Part shown: piece by piece, positions 40,319 to 50,623 of the stretch
Numbering within the stretch: the stretch's first letter is position 1
How the letters are laid out: every line of letters starts with the position of its first letter
Assembly: GCF_963677155.1 (NCBI RefSeq)
Contig: NZ_OY781884.1
Location: 5,142,501 to 5,206,500 of the forward strand
Reading direction: 5' to 3'
Origin: an uncultured Draconibacterium sp.
GTDB taxonomy: Bacteria; Bacteroidota; Bacteroidia; Bacteroidales; Prolixibacteraceae
Length of the DNA stretch: 64,000 bases
The notes under the pieces: model-generated
Database searches by the model: none
Told to the model about the DNA's origin: nothing
What the model saw: only the letters and a program-made list of their open reading frames with translations
Program-made: the position numbers and the translations under genes

Positions 40319-42370
40319 TTAGTATTCAATTAATTCCTTTGCTGCAGTATAGATACGCTTTGTATTTGGTAAGATCGCCTGTTCCAAAATACGGTTAAAA
40401 CCAACCGGAGTAAATGGCGAACCGACACGTTTAATAGGTGCATCAAGATATTCAAAACCTTTTTCGTTGATGAGCGCGCTTAACTCGCCACCAAATCCAC
40501 CAAACACTTTGTCTTCGTGAACAACCAATACTTTATTGGTTTTCTTTATAGAGTTCAAAATGGTTTCTTCATCCAACGGAATCAAAGATCGCAAATCGAC
40601 AACTTCAACATCAGCGATTCCTTCTTCTGCCAGTTTTTTAGCAGCCTCAAGACTTAGGTGCGTTGTATTTCCGTAGGTAAGAATAGTGAGATCACTCCCC
40701 TCACGGCGAACTCTTGCTTTTCCGAATGGCACCTCAAAATCCTCAGGAACAGCAGTTGCTGCTTTCGGATCCTGGTAAAGCGCTTTTGGCTCCATAAACA
40801 TGGTTAAACCTTCAGAACGCAATGATGTACGCAACAATCCGGCTGCATCATCAGCAAACGATGGATAAACAATTCGTACTCCTGGTATGGCAGCCAGCGA
40901 ACCTTCAATGTTTTGCGAGTGATACATTCCACCACCGATATAACCACCTGAAGCCAGGCGAATGGTTATGTTTGGTGAAAATTTACCATTCGATCGCCAC
41001 AGATCGTGACTGGTATCAACATACTGTTCCATTGCCGGCCAAAAATAATCGGCAAACTCAGCTCCTTCAACTACAACACGGATTTTCTCGTGGTAACGCG
41101 ACATACCGTTGGCCGTTCCAAGAATAAAATCCTCCGCAATCGGGCCGTTAAAAACACGCTTCTCGCCAAACTCGGCCTGCATGCCTTTTGATACGTTGAA
41201 AATACCGCCTTTATCTTTGTTGGCCATATCCTGTCCCCATATAAAGGTATCTGGATTACTACGGAATTCAGCCTTTAAAGTCTCGTTAAGTGCCGTAATA
41301 AATTTGGTCTTCTCTCCTTCTTCGTTATGTAATCCTTCCGGATATTTCTCTGAAACATAAGGCTCAGAAAATACATGATCGTAAATTGATGCAGGATCAG
41401 GATCCGGCGCAGCCATAGCTGCTTTGTGTGAAGCTTTTATTTCAGCTTTTACTTCAGCGTCAATTTTGTCCAGTTCTTCTTCCGTAAATCGCTCGTAACG
41501 CAATAACAATCTTCTGTATTTTGCTAACGGATCGTATTCCACCACGTAGTTTCTTTCTGCATCTGAACGATAAAGTAAATGATCATCAGAGTTCGAGTGC
41601 GACCCCATACGCACACAGTTGGCCTGCAGCAATACAGGTTTGCTTTCTTCTATGGCATAACGTTTGGCCTCGGCCATAGCGTTCATCGAATCGAAAACAT
41701 CTTTCCCGTTACAGTGAATAATGCGTAGGTTTTTAAATCCGGTGAAGTTATTGGCTACTTTTCGTTGTGCAGTCTGGTCTTTTTTAGGTACCGAAATACC
41801 ATAACCGTTATCCTGAACCACAAAAATTACAGGTAATTCCTCTTTATCGGCACCGGTAATTGCTTCGTAAACGTAACCTTCACTAACCGATGATTCGCCC
41901 TGGCTACTGATAGAAACCGCTTTTTCGCCATAATATTTAATAGCGCGGCCGGTTCCAACAGCGTGTAAAGTGTGGTTACCGGTAGCCGACGACACACTGT
42001 GCATATTCCACTCAGGTTTTGCCAGGTGGTTCGACATGTGACGACCACCACTTGATGGATCGGTTGCCTTCGAAATACCATTTAATATGATCTCTTCCGA
42101 TGTCATTCCGCCCGCAAGAGCCGTCAGCATATCGCGATAATACATATATAAGTGGTCTTTCTTTTGCTCGAAATTCTGTCCGATAGCCAACTGAATTCCA
42201 TCATGACCGGCATAAGGAGCATGGTACGACCAACCAATAGCCTGTTTCAGATAATTGGGTGCTTTTTCGTCGAGTGCACGGCCAACTTTCATTAACCGGT
42301 ACCAATTCTCTAAAGTCTCCTTCGGAGTTTTCTTAATTGTATATTGCTTTGGTACTTTTAAATCCTTCAT
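40319..42370 (-). CDS. Fused alpha/beta E1 subunit of a 2-oxoacid dehydrogenase
   Basis: This 683-residue thiamine-diphosphate enzyme performs the decarboxylation step of a pyruvate- or branched-chain-type complex. The alpha part (to ~residue 330) contains YRDMLTALAGG, the ThDP motif GESSVSEGYVYEAITGADKE ... VVQDNGYGISVP and SNSDDHLLYRSDAE. After an Ala/Pro-rich linker (AMAAPDPDPASIYDH), the beta part has GQDMANKDKGGIFNVSKGM, RVFNGPIAEDFILG and the transketolase C-terminal domain (LTYGNTTHLSLEAAKKL). Fusion of both subunits is normal in many Bacteroidota. It lies 6 bp after the E2 gene. The substrate is probably branched-chain 2-oxoacids, but pyruvate is not excluded. Confidence 0.93.
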   Translation of the reverse strand: MKDLKVPKQYTIKKTPKETLENWYRLMKVGRALDEKAPNYLKQAIGWSYHAPYAGHDGIQLAIGQNFEQKKDHLYMYYRDMLTALAGGMTSEEIILNGISKATDPSSGGRHMSNHLAKPEWNMHSVSSATGNHTLHAVGTGRAIKYYGEKAVSISSQGESSVSEGYVYEAITGADKEELPVIFVVQDNGYGISVPKKDQTAQRKVANNFTGFKNLRIIHCNGKDVFDSMNAMAEAKRYAIEESKPVLLQANCVRMGSHSNSDDHLLYRSDAERNYVVEYDPLAKYRRLLLRYERFTEEELDKIDAEVKAEIKASHKAAMAAPDPDPASIYDHVFSEPYVSEKYPEGLHNEEGEKTKFITALNETLKAEFRSNPDTFIWGQDMANKDKGGIFNVSKGMQAEFGEKRVFNGPIAEDFILGTANGMSRYHEKIRVVVEGAEFADYFWPAMEQYVDTSHDLWRSNGKFSPNITIRLASGGYIGGGMYHSQNIEGSLAAIPGVRIVYPSFADDAAGLLRTSLRSEGLTMFMEPKALYQDPKAATAVPEDFEVPFGKARVRREGSDLTILTYGNTTHLSLEAAKKLAEEGIADVEVVDLRSLIPLDEETILNSIKKTNKVLVVHEDKVFGGFGGELSALINEKGFEYLDAPIKRVGSPFTPVGFNRILEQAILPNTKRIYTAAKELIEY

Positions 42371-42376
42371 AATAAA

Positions 42377-43690
42377 TTATATTGCGCGGTTTATATCAAA
42401 TTGTTCCAGATGATCAGCAATGCGTCGCAGGAAAGCGCCTCCCAGAGCACCATCGATAATACGGTGATCGTATGATAACGACAAGTATATTTTATGACGG
42501 ATTGCTATTACATCGCCGCTTGGTGTTTCCAAAACAGCTGGTTTTTTCTCGATAATTCCTGTTGCCAGAATAGCAACTTGCGGTTGATTGATAATTGGTG
42601 TTCCGATAATATTCCCGAACGATCCGAAATTGGTAATAGTAAATGTTCCACCCTGAATTTCGGCCGGATCGAGTTTATTGTTACGCGCTGCATTAGCCAG
42701 TCGGTTTAGTTCTTTTGTTAAACCAACAAGGTTACGTTGTTCAGCATTTTTAATTACAGGAACAATAAGGTTTCCGTCGGGCTTAGCCACTGCTATTCCA
42801 ACGTTTACATCTTTTTTCATGATGATTTTATCTCCGTTAACCGATGAATTTACCATTGGGAATTCGGCCAGAGCAGCAGCAACTGCCTCTGTAAATATCG
42901 GCATAAACGTAATTTTATCGCCATATTTTTTCTGGAATGCGTCTTTGTTTTTATTTCTCCAGATTACAAGATCGGTAACATCGGCCTCAACCACTGAAGT
43001 TACGTGTGGCGAAACTTGTTTCGACATTACCATATGATCTGCGATCAGCTTTCTCACACGATCCATCTCAACAACAGTATCGCCTGCACCTACTGAAACC
43101 GGAGGTGCAACTTTCTTCTCAACTGCAGGTGCCGCAGAGGTAGCTGGTTTACTTTCCTTTTTAGCTTCCGGCTGAGCTGCAGAACTGTCTTTGCTTTCCA
43201 GATAGGCTAAAATATCTTTCTTTTGAACGCGGCCTCCTATGCCCGATCCTTCAATGCTTTCTAACTCGTCAAACGAAACATTTTCTTCTTTTGCAATAGT
43301 TTTTACTAAAGGAGAATAGAAACGGTTTGAGAGTTTTCTGCTATCATCAACCGAAGCATCAGCTTTTTCTTCTTTTGCAGGTGCATCGTTGGTTTTGGCA
43401 GCTTCTTCTTTTGCCTCAGTTTTTTCCGCTTCGGGTTCTTCAATCTCCCCATCAAGACTTACAACTGCCAGAACTTCGCCAACTGCAACCAGACTATCTT
43501 CCTCATAATTAATTTTAGTAATTACGCCATCTACTGGCGACGGGATTTCAGAATCTACTTTGTCAGTAGCAACTTCAAAGAGCATATCATCCTCTTCAAT
43601 AGTATCTCCCTCTTTAACAAACCATTTAGTAATGGTGCCTTCCTGGATACTTTCGCCCAGTTTAGGCATAACGATATTAAAACTTGCCAT
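42377..43690 (-). CDS. Dihydrolipoamide acyltransferase (E2) of a 2-oxoacid dehydrogenase
   Basis: This 437-residue E2 core protein takes the acyl group from E1 and passes it to CoA. It has one lipoyl domain (residues 1-80, lipoylated Lys44 in ATDKVDSE), an Ala/Glu/Lys-rich linker and a peripheral subunit-binding domain (SPLVKTIAKEENVSFDELES). A second linker precedes the catalytic domain ending in LSYDHRIIDGALGG, where His and Asp act. The start at 43690 gives the standard beginning MASFNIVMPKLGES; the frame extends 12 codons further without homology. First gene of the operon with fused E1 and flavodoxin; E3 is not in the window. Confidence 0.94.
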   Translation of the reverse strand: MASFNIVMPKLGESIQEGTITKWFVKEGDTIEEDDMLFEVATDKVDSEIPSPVDGVITKINYEEDSLVAVGEVLAVVSLDGEIEEPEAEKTEAKEEAAKTNDAPAKEEKADASVDDSRKLSNRFYSPLVKTIAKEENVSFDELESIEGSGIGGRVQKKDILAYLESKDSSAAQPEAKKESKPATSAAPAVEKKVAPPVSVGAGDTVVEMDRVRKLIADHMVMSKQVSPHVTSVVEADVTDLVIWRNKNKDAFQKKYGDKITFMPIFTEAVAAALAEFPMVNSSVNGDKIIMKKDVNVGIAVAKPDGNLIVPVIKNAEQRNLVGLTKELNRLANAARNNKLDPAEIQGGTFTITNFGSFGNIIGTPIINQPQVAILATGIIEKKPAVLETPSGDVIAIRHKIYLSLSYDHRIIDGALGGAFLRRIADHLEQFDINRAI

Positions 43691-43904
43691 AATAAATACT
43701 TTTAATCTATGTTTTGCTATTTGCACTTAATACAACAGAACTAAAATTGAAATGTTCAGATTGCAATTTTAAATTTATACAAAAATAGACTTAAATGTAT
43801 TTTATCGATAAAAATCGGACAAAATAACACTAAATAGTATTTATCTCACATAGATTTTATCTAATTAAACGGGGTTTAGATAAATATGCGATTACAAATG
43901 TGCA

Positions 43905-44816
43905 TTACATTTGTAATGCACCAATTAATTCGCTAGCCGCCTGCATATTGTGGCGTTTTAAATAATCTTCAATGCCTTCCACGATCTTCACCGGAATCAT
44001 CGGATCTTTAAATATGGCTGTACCAACCTGTACAACTGAAGCTCCAGCCAGCATAAACTCAATGGCATCGGCAGCATTCATTATTCCGCCAATTCCAACA
44101 ACAGGGATTTTAACCGCATTGGCAACTTGCCAAACCATGCGTAATGCAATCGGTTTTATGGCCGGACCAGATAATCCGCCAGTTATAGTAGATAAAAGTG
44201 GTTCTCTTTTTTCAGCGTCAATGGCCATTCCTAAAAAAGTATTTACCAACGATACTGCATCAGCCCCCTGTCCTTCCACTGCACGGGCAATTTCTGTAAT
44301 GTCGGTAACATTTGGCGACAACTTAACAATCAAAGTTTTGTCGTACACTTTGCGTACTTCGCGGGTAACCATCTCTGCTCCCGGGCAACTAACGCCAAAA
44401 GCCATTCCTCCTTCCTTCACATTAGGGCACGAGATGTTCAGCTCAATAGCATTTATTTTATCTAGTTCATTAACCTTCTCGGTTAAAGCGATGTAATCTT
44501 CAACAGTAGAGCCGTTTACATTTATAATCAATTGTGTATCATAGTCAACAATATCAGGATAAATATTTTCAATAAAGTAATCGATGCCTTTATTTTGTAA
44601 ACCTACCGCGTTTAACATGCCCGACGGGGTTTCCGCCATTCGCGGATAGTTGTTTCCATCACGGTTCTTAAGCGTTGTACCTTTCAAAAAATAACCTCCC
44701 AGCAAACCTGGTTCAAAGAATTCAGCTGTTTCGCGTGCAAATCCACAGGTTCCTGATGCCAGTGTTACCGGATTTTTAAATTCTATATCGTGTAATTTTA
44801 CTTTTAAATCTACCAT
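43905..44816 (-). CDS. pyrD: Dihydroorotate dehydrogenase, catalytic subunit (class 1B)
   Basis: This 303-residue FMN-containing TIM-barrel enzyme oxidises dihydroorotate to orotate. Seen are [44 protein letters not shown] (substrate and FMN contacts), [31 protein letters not shown] and GTAIFKDP. The class 1B assignment rests on the adjoining electron-transfer subunit gene, which overlaps it by 7 bases, as is typical of the NAD-linked PyrD/PyrK heterotetramer. The stop codon overlaps a TACATTTGTA motif. Cytosolic; normal length. Confidence 0.95.
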   Translation of the reverse strand: MVDLKVKLHDIEFKNPVTLASGTCGFARETAEFFEPGLLGGYFLKGTTLKNRDGNNYPRMAETPSGMLNAVGLQNKGIDYFIENIYPDIVDYDTQLIINVNGSTVEDYIALTEKVNELDKINAIELNISCPNVKEGGMAFGVSCPGAEMVTREVRKVYDKTLIVKLSPNVTDITEIARAVEGQGADAVSLVNTFLGMAIDAEKREPLLSTITGGLSGPAIKPIALRMVWQVANAVKIPVVGIGGIMNAADAIEFMLAGASVVQVGTAIFKDPMIPVKIVEGIEDYLKRHNMQAASELIGALQM

Positions 44817-45586
44817 TTCAAATCATTAATGTTAAACACCGGACCATCAGTACACACACACTGGTTTCCTTTTGTAGTTGGCTCTATACAGCACAAACAC
44901 ACGCCAAACCCGCAGGCCATAAGGTTTTCAAGCGATACCTCGCAAAATACATCAGCTACTTTTGCCTCTTTTGCAATGGCGCGCATCATACCATCCGGTC
45001 CACAAGCGTATATTTTACTATACGATTTTAAGTTTTGGGTAAATACCGAGTGCTGTGTTACAAATCCCTTTTCGCCGAGTGAGCCATCTTCTGATGCATA
45101 ATGTAAATTCGCATACTTTTTATAGTCATCTACATTTATATGGTCTTCTTCTGATCGTGCCCCCAGCAAAATGTCAACATTCTCAACAGGCAAACCCGAT
45201 TCCTTAGCAAGGAAAAGCATTGGTGCCACACCACTACCACCACCAATTAATAGAATCTTATCGTTTGCTGAGGGATACGTAAACGTCTTTCCCAATGGAT
45301 AAACCATACTGAGCTTACTTCCAACATTAATCTCTGTTAGCTTACGTGATCCTCTCCCCAGTATCTTAACTATCATTGAGATTACATTCTTCTCATAATC
45401 CACTTCAAACACGGAAAAAGGCCGACGAAGAAAGACCTCTTCAGCTTCCTTTATTTCGATATTTACAAATTGTCCTGGTTTTATCTCCGGAAGTTTGGTA
45501 TCCGATTGAACTTTAATAAGAAAGTTTGTAGCGTTTAGCGCACTATTTTCAATAACGGAGAATTCTTTAACAAACTTTTTTGGCAT
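44810..45586 (-). CDS. pyrK: Dihydroorotate dehydrogenase electron-transfer subunit
   Basis: This 258-residue iron-sulfur flavoprotein passes electrons from PyrD to NAD+. It has a ferredoxin-reductase-type FAD domain ([25 protein letters not shown]), an NAD-binding part ([29 protein letters not shown]) and a C-terminal 2Fe-2S site with four Cys in [14 protein letters not shown] ... CVCTDGPVF. It overlaps pyrD by 7 bases, so the pair is translationally coupled. Upstream is a long noncoding region with the likely promoter close to the start. Confidence 0.95.
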   Translation of the reverse strand: MPKKFVKEFSVIENSALNATNFLIKVQSDTKLPEIKPGQFVNIEIKEAEEVFLRRPFSVFEVDYEKNVISMIVKILGRGSRKLTEINVGSKLSMVYPLGKTFTYPSANDKILLIGGGSGVAPMLFLAKESGLPVENVDILLGARSEEDHINVDDYKKYANLHYASEDGSLGEKGFVTQHSVFTQNLKSYSKIYACGPDGMMRAIAKEAKVADVFCEVSLENLMACGFGVCLCCIEPTTKGNQCVCTDGPVFNINDLKW

Positions 45587-46325
45587 GTATTCTGATTTTG
45601 CCGCAAAGATAATAGAATAATCGTTGAATTTCGCGCGAAGAATTGATACAAAAAGAAAAGACCGTTGAATAACGGCCTTCTATGTAATATTTAAATTAGG
45701 TAAAAAATAAGGGTCTTTGTTTATCTTGTATATAAATGTATCAAAAATAATAAATTTTACAAAACAACAATTTTATTTTCTGCTATTAATCCATTATGGA
45801 AAATCACACTCTTATAACGCAGAAGTGGCCACTATTTCTAGTGGCCAAGCGATTTCTGGATTTATCAACTTAATTGGGTTTGTAAATTGAATTTATATCA
45901 TTTTAATCATCCTGCCGTATTGTTGTTTTCTTTCCATTACAAATATGAATTTAATATTTTACATATGCAAACTTTTCTGAAATTATTTTTCTGAAATTTC
46001 TTGTTTGCACTATACAATAGTTAATTGGTCTTATTTACAAATGTATTACAAAGGAATATGTTTACTTATAAACAAAAGAGGACCGTAATACTCCTGCCCT
46101 CTCTGCTAGTCTGGTTTTGAATAAACGCTTGGAGATCAAAGCCCTTTAAATAAAATCTATTACAATTCTCTACAATATATGATGTACAAATGTATTTCGT
46201 TACGACTTAATACTAAAAATAGTAGCTTAAATTATTTGAAGCTTCAACTGGCTCACATACATCCTCATTGCCAATGTGGTGCTATAAAATAATGTATTGA
46301 TATAACACATTATTAGTCCATTTTC
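45587..46325. other. Noncoding region upstream of pyrK
   Basis: No gene is visible in ~740 bp. It contains a minus-strand terminator-like hairpin (GGCCGTT-ATTC-AACGGTC followed by TTTTCTTTTT) at about 45,650-45,677. A perfect 9-bp stem TGGCCACTA-tttc-TAGTGGCCA without a T-run lies at 45,826-45,847. Two TACAAATGTA motifs occur at 46,036 and 46,185. An expressed small RNA ending at the first hairpin is possible but unsupported. Confidence 0.45.
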
Positions 46326-46742
46326 TTAGCGTTGTTTAAATATATTAAAAGTACCATCGCGATATATAATAATCATTTTATCTATATCACTGTCAGGAAT
46401 TGTCATCGGTCCTGCAATATTCTCTTCCTCAATAGTGTTCTTTTGCATTGGCTTTTCTATAGAAGGCATTTGTTTTGTGACCTCTTCTGTAATGGGAAGT
46501 TTTTGTTGAGAACTGTTGTTCGTAGGGACGCCCTCATTAAACATGCTTCCTTCACCGGTAAGCAACCAACGGGCATTTAAGTCAGGGTATTCTAAAAGTA
46601 GTTTTTCAATGAATGAGGCACCTGGTTTATTTCTTCCATTAAGAATGTGTGAGATATTAGATCGTTGCACATCCAGAACTGTTGCCAGTTCTCCAGCTGA
46701 GATACCCTTTGCTTCGATAAAATTTTTTATTCGGTCTTTCAT
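46326..46742 (-). CDS. XRE-family helix-turn-helix regulator
   Basis: This is a 138-residue protein with an N-terminal HTH_3 domain: IKNFIEAKGISAGELATVLD, then VQRSNISHILNGRNKPGASF and IEKLLLEYPDLNARWLLTGE. The NARWLLTGEG ending is typical of phage-repressor-like XRE proteins. The middle is Asn/Gln/Glu-rich and probably flexible; the final strand is MIIIYRDGTFNIFKQR. There is no peptidase domain. The start is taken at ATG 46742; the frame continues to 46769 over the candidate operator. The gene is isolated, with 740 bp of noncoding DNA downstream and over 900 bp upstream. The nearby TACATTTGT repeats may be its binding sites. Confidence 0.88.
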   Translation of the reverse strand: MKDRIKNFIEAKGISAGELATVLDVQRSNISHILNGRNKPGASFIEKLLLEYPDLNARWLLTGEGSMFNEGVPTNNSSQQKLPITEEVTKQMPSIEKPMQKNTIEEENIAGPMTIPDSDIDKMIIIYRDGTFNIFKQR

Positions 46743-46764
46743 TTTTAATAGTGTGTTGCAAAGA

Positions 46765-46816
46765 TACATTTGTCATCGCTCAACAGATTTTTGTTTTTGC
46801 TCTAACAACAAATGTA
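46765..46816. promoter_or_regulatory. Candidate operator of the XRE regulator
   Basis: TACATTTGT at 46765-46773 and its inverted copy ACAAATGTA at 46808-46816 lie just upstream of the XRE start codon, their centres ~43 bp apart (about four helical turns). Position in front of a repressor-like gene suggests self-regulation; this is inference from sequence alone. Confidence 0.45.
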
Positions 46817-47683
46817 AATATTTTTTTCGAATACAACAACTCCTTTTTATAAAATGCAACTACGAAGTAGGAATTATAAAGCCAGAGGTCTTTTCGTTAT
46901 CAAGCTTTACATGAACGCCTAAAGGTGCTGATTATTAACAAAATAAGATCAGCATATTTCTTTAAAACACACTTATAGTCCGATTTATGCATCATTAGCA
47001 ATATGTTACTTTATATAAAATATATATATTTCTAATACAAAGATAGATAAGAGTTTTTTTATTGTATGTATATTTATACAAGCATATATTGTTTTAAATA
47101 TTTCCATTATGCATCATATGGCTTTAATTATCTAACCGTTTTCCTCTTTTGAAGTTACATATATAAAGTATATACGTTATTTGACATTAAAAAGATGAAA
47201 GTTGATTTCATTTATCAATTCAATATTAGAAACATTTGTAACCTTCCGACAGGAGTGCTATTGCAACATTTGTAACAACTATGAATTTACATTTATGTGA
47301 CATTTGGAAAGCTATTTGCGAGTGTTACAAGATTACACTTAAGTTTTGTAACACTACTTCCCTCACAGTGTGCCTAAAACTTTCACTTGGATAGTCTTTA
47401 TTTTTTGGTACTGATAATATGAAATGACTACTTTCCTTTTCAATTTTGTGTTTTCGCTAAAAATGACGTAAATATTTGCATACAAATGCACGTAAACAGA
47501 AAGCCAGCGAATTCTCAGAGGCTTAAAAACGGATGTTTAACTATATAAAACACATAATTTAAATCACTTAGCACAAAATCGAATAAACTGGAAATGACAT
47601 GCAAATAGAAAAATCTTCTTAAATTCTGATTTTTCTACACAATTACACAAAAGTTAGGGGTGATCTGTTTTTTTCAAATTTAT
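46817..47683. other. Long noncoding region with repeated ACATTTGTAAC motifs
   Basis: I see no gene in ~870 bp. The stretch is very AT-rich. It holds AACATTTGTAAC at 47231-47242 and 47265-47276 (34 bp apart), variants TACATTTATG (near 47288) and GACATTTGGA (near 47300), and TACAAATGCA at 47481-47490. No tRNA or hairpin terminator of note was found. It may be a regulatory region or hold an unrecognised small RNA. Confidence 0.45.
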
Positions 47684-50566
47684 CTATAACGAATTAAAAT
47701 CAACAGACAGCAAAAAATCGAAACCAACATCTTCCAGCTCTTTAAGGTATGAAGCTCTGACTCCTATTTTTACCGGAGCATAAAATCTAAAGAAATTAAC
47801 ATCGCCCAATATCTCGACACCATACGACGATATATCCGCATTAAATTTTGTAGGGATTTCTCCTCCATGGTAACTTCCTTGCAGATTCGCGTAATCAGCA
47901 AATAAGGTAGCACTTATCCGACGTATATATGTAAGTCCGCCAATGCTTAAATCGGGATTAATAAGTGGTAGTGCATAATTTAGCGATAAGGATTGTAATT
48001 GTTCTGTTTCTATTTTTGTCCATCCCCGGGGAAAACGGATGGCATCAGAAAATCCAAAGAGATTGCCGGAACTTTTATCTTGTACCCCTCCATACAAACG
48101 AACGCCGTGATTTTTCATAAGACCTGGCAGATACATCGTTGCTGCACCTGAAACTAAGCGCCCCATTTCGTTAGATTGCCAGGGCGAGTGGCGGAAATTC
48201 CCTTCTATCGCAAATCCAAAATTAGGATATATATCCTGATGGCTTTTGCGAAGTAACTGATAGAAGTACAAACGGTACGACAACGATTGATAATTACCAG
48301 AGTAAAACTCATCCGGTGTCGATTGATCCTTTCCGTAATGTTTCAACTCGTAATCCACTTCTGGTTGCAAAAGACGAGAAAATGCTCCTTGTGATAAGTT
48401 CAGAGGGACACGCATATTAGCATTAAAAGTTGTTTCATTCCATTTAAAATTCTGTAGTGTGGTATCTTTTTTAACTACCTGACCTTCCTGATTTTGGTAC
48501 TCACGAATTAACCAATATTGCGACGCCCGCTTACCTGATGTTACCTCAAAATCGAACACCGGGAACCAACCTTTATAGGTATAACGTCCATAAAAATGGC
48601 CTGTTTTTTCACTGGTGTCCCATTTATAGCCCAAAGTGGTAAATGCTGTGCCTAACTTATTTTGCGACATCAAACTAACACCGGGCGAAAACTCATAATT
48701 GTCGGGATTGACAAAAACAGGTGCCCAGCTATGAAAATTAAACAGATGTTTCGGTTTGCGATAATCCTCTGACGCAAATAGTTTTGTAGTATCAACACGC
48801 GAAAAGTCAACAATACCGAGCTCTTGCTGCTGCATAGAATTAGCAAGTGGCCAACTCGCTGGTGAAACCTGGTTTAATGGTACTGTCTTTTCCGATTGAA
48901 ATTCGATAATACGGAAACCATCTCCGGTGTAATCGCTAACTGCAATTGTTCCGTTTTTCTGAATAGCCGGATAAACAACATCAAAACGAGGTTCATATAC
49001 TTGTTTAATTTCAGAACTGACCAGGTCGTAATTGTATAGTGCATTTTTACCCGAATAGCTGCTAATAAAATACAGGTTATTGCCAGAAACCTGCAATTGT
49101 TTAATCTCTCCCAGTTCGGTTTCCGGAAGTAAAGTATGCTCATTAGTTTGCAGATTCAGCTTTGCAATACGTTTTCCGTTCTCATCCAATAGCACATAAA
49201 GTAATTCATGCCGGTTTAGCCAAACCGGAGAAAAGAAAAAGTTGTTATTATCGGATTGGTAGCGGTATTTTATTTTTCCGCTTGCAATGTCATAAACCGT
49301 TAAATAGTTTTCGCTGGAAAAATTAGTTTCAACAACTGCCACTTCATTCAAATTAGGAGAAATCACCGGAGCAAACGCTTTAAATTCGGGAGCAACAGAA
49401 TATATTTCTTTTGTAATAGCGTTGAAGATTCTTATGCGCGAAAGTCCGCTGTGCGACCAGCGAACGTCTGGTATCTTTTCTGCCCATACAATCCATTCTC
49501 CTCGAAAACTTACTGATTCTTCAAAAATAAATCCCGGTGTTATCAACTTTTTTTCGGTGCCATCATTTTTATTAATTACAACAAAAGAAGGAACAACATC
49601 TAGTCCTGTTTTGTAGGCAACCAACTCATCATCGTTGAGCCAGTGTTTATATAAATAATTGGTATACGTTTTATATGTTTTCGAGAGTTGAGTTGATGGA
49701 ACTCCTTCAAATTTGGCATCATCATTTTTCCATTCGGTTGCCAGACTGTCGAATATCGATTCGTAAAGTTGCACCTTTCCCAAACCGGTTTCCATTTTTA
49801 GAGCTTTATTAAATGGAGTTAGCGAGAAGGGGCTCATCCCTACTCTTTTTATGGCCTTTTCCCAGATATCACTTCCGTATCGTTCTCTTGAATTAGCCAC
49901 CAGGTAATAGCCCAGTCGATAGTGATTGGGAACGTAATCTTTGAAAGAACCGAGGTAAGCTTTATCGTACGAAAATGTTTTGTTATCGACCACCTGCGCC
50001 TGATGTTCCACAAGAAATGAAGGGAAACGCCCACGCCCGTATTTGCTTAAGGCAGTTTCTGTTGCCACAGCATCGCCTTCAATAAACCACCACGGAAGAT
50101 AAGCCCCGAATAACAAAGCAGTTCCCTGTTCGCCCAATATAATTTTTATGATTTTAGGTAACTCAGCATTTAATTTATCAATTTGTACCACATGTCGGAA
50201 TTCGTGCAAAGCCAACTGGTCCAACCAATCTTGCGGATAAATTGCCTGATGCGGCGTGGTATAAAACTCCGAGCGTTTGGGAGCATAAGCCACCAAACCA
50301 TTCGACTGCACCGTTTGTGTATGAAGAATTACCGATATTTTGCCCGGCTTGTATTTCAACGAATAACTTCCGAAGTAGTAAACCATCTCTAGTTTCTGAG
50401 CCAAAATCTGTGCCTGCTCTTCGTAATAATCAGGATAAATCAGTTGAAAATTAGTGGTACTAATTTGCCGCCACTTCAGAGATGCCGGATCCTGCCCTGT
50501 ATCAAAATACTGAGCCTGACCGATAAAACTTGCCAATACAAATAACAATAGAAATAGTTGCTTCAT
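47684..50566 (-). CDS. Large exported protein: metallopeptidase-like domain, beta-propeller and C-terminal barrel
   Basis: About 960 residues from ATG 50566, which opens a signal peptide ending SFIGQAQ; the frame reaches 50656 without reason. Residues ~30-280 resemble a gluzincin-type peptidase with the zinc motif HEFRH in LALHEFRHVVQIDK and a downstream Glu in WWFIEGDAVATETAL. The middle (~300-600) has repeated TolB/WD40-like blades (FAPVISPNLNEVAVVETNFS, FFFSPVWLNRHELLYVL). The C-terminal third looks like an outer-membrane barrel (LSYRLYFYQLLRKSH ... ATLFADYANLQGSYHGG) ending NSL. It probably sits in the outer membrane; its substrate is unknown. Confidence 0.8.
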   Translation of the reverse strand: MKQLFLLLFVLASFIGQAQYFDTGQDPASLKWRQISTTNFQLIYPDYYEEQAQILAQKLEMVYYFGSYSLKYKPGKISVILHTQTVQSNGLVAYAPKRSEFYTTPHQAIYPQDWLDQLALHEFRHVVQIDKLNAELPKIIKIILGEQGTALLFGAYLPWWFIEGDAVATETALSKYGRGRFPSFLVEHQAQVVDNKTFSYDKAYLGSFKDYVPNHYRLGYYLVANSRERYGSDIWEKAIKRVGMSPFSLTPFNKALKMETGLGKVQLYESIFDSLATEWKNDDAKFEGVPSTQLSKTYKTYTNYLYKHWLNDDELVAYKTGLDVVPSFVVINKNDGTEKKLITPGFIFEESVSFRGEWIVWAEKIPDVRWSHSGLSRIRIFNAITKEIYSVAPEFKAFAPVISPNLNEVAVVETNFSSENYLTVYDIASGKIKYRYQSDNNNFFFSPVWLNRHELLYVLLDENGKRIAKLNLQTNEHTLLPETELGEIKQLQVSGNNLYFISSYSGKNALYNYDLVSSEIKQVYEPRFDVVYPAIQKNGTIAVSDYTGDGFRIIEFQSEKTVPLNQVSPASWPLANSMQQQELGIVDFSRVDTTKLFASEDYRKPKHLFNFHSWAPVFVNPDNYEFSPGVSLMSQNKLGTAFTTLGYKWDTSEKTGHFYGRYTYKGWFPVFDFEVTSGKRASQYWLIREYQNQEGQVVKKDTTLQNFKWNETTFNANMRVPLNLSQGAFSRLLQPEVDYELKHYGKDQSTPDEFYSGNYQSLSYRLYFYQLLRKSHQDIYPNFGFAIEGNFRHSPWQSNEMGRLVSGAATMYLPGLMKNHGVRLYGGVQDKSSGNLFGFSDAIRFPRGWTKIETEQLQSLSLNYALPLINPDLSIGGLTYIRRISATLFADYANLQGSYHGGEIPTKFNADISSYGVEILGDVNFFRFYAPVKIGVRASYLKELEDVGFDFLLSVDFNSL

Positions 50567-50623
50567 TTTATCTAAAAAATTGAAATGCCAAAGTACACAA
50601 ACGAAACTACATAAAAACAAAAA

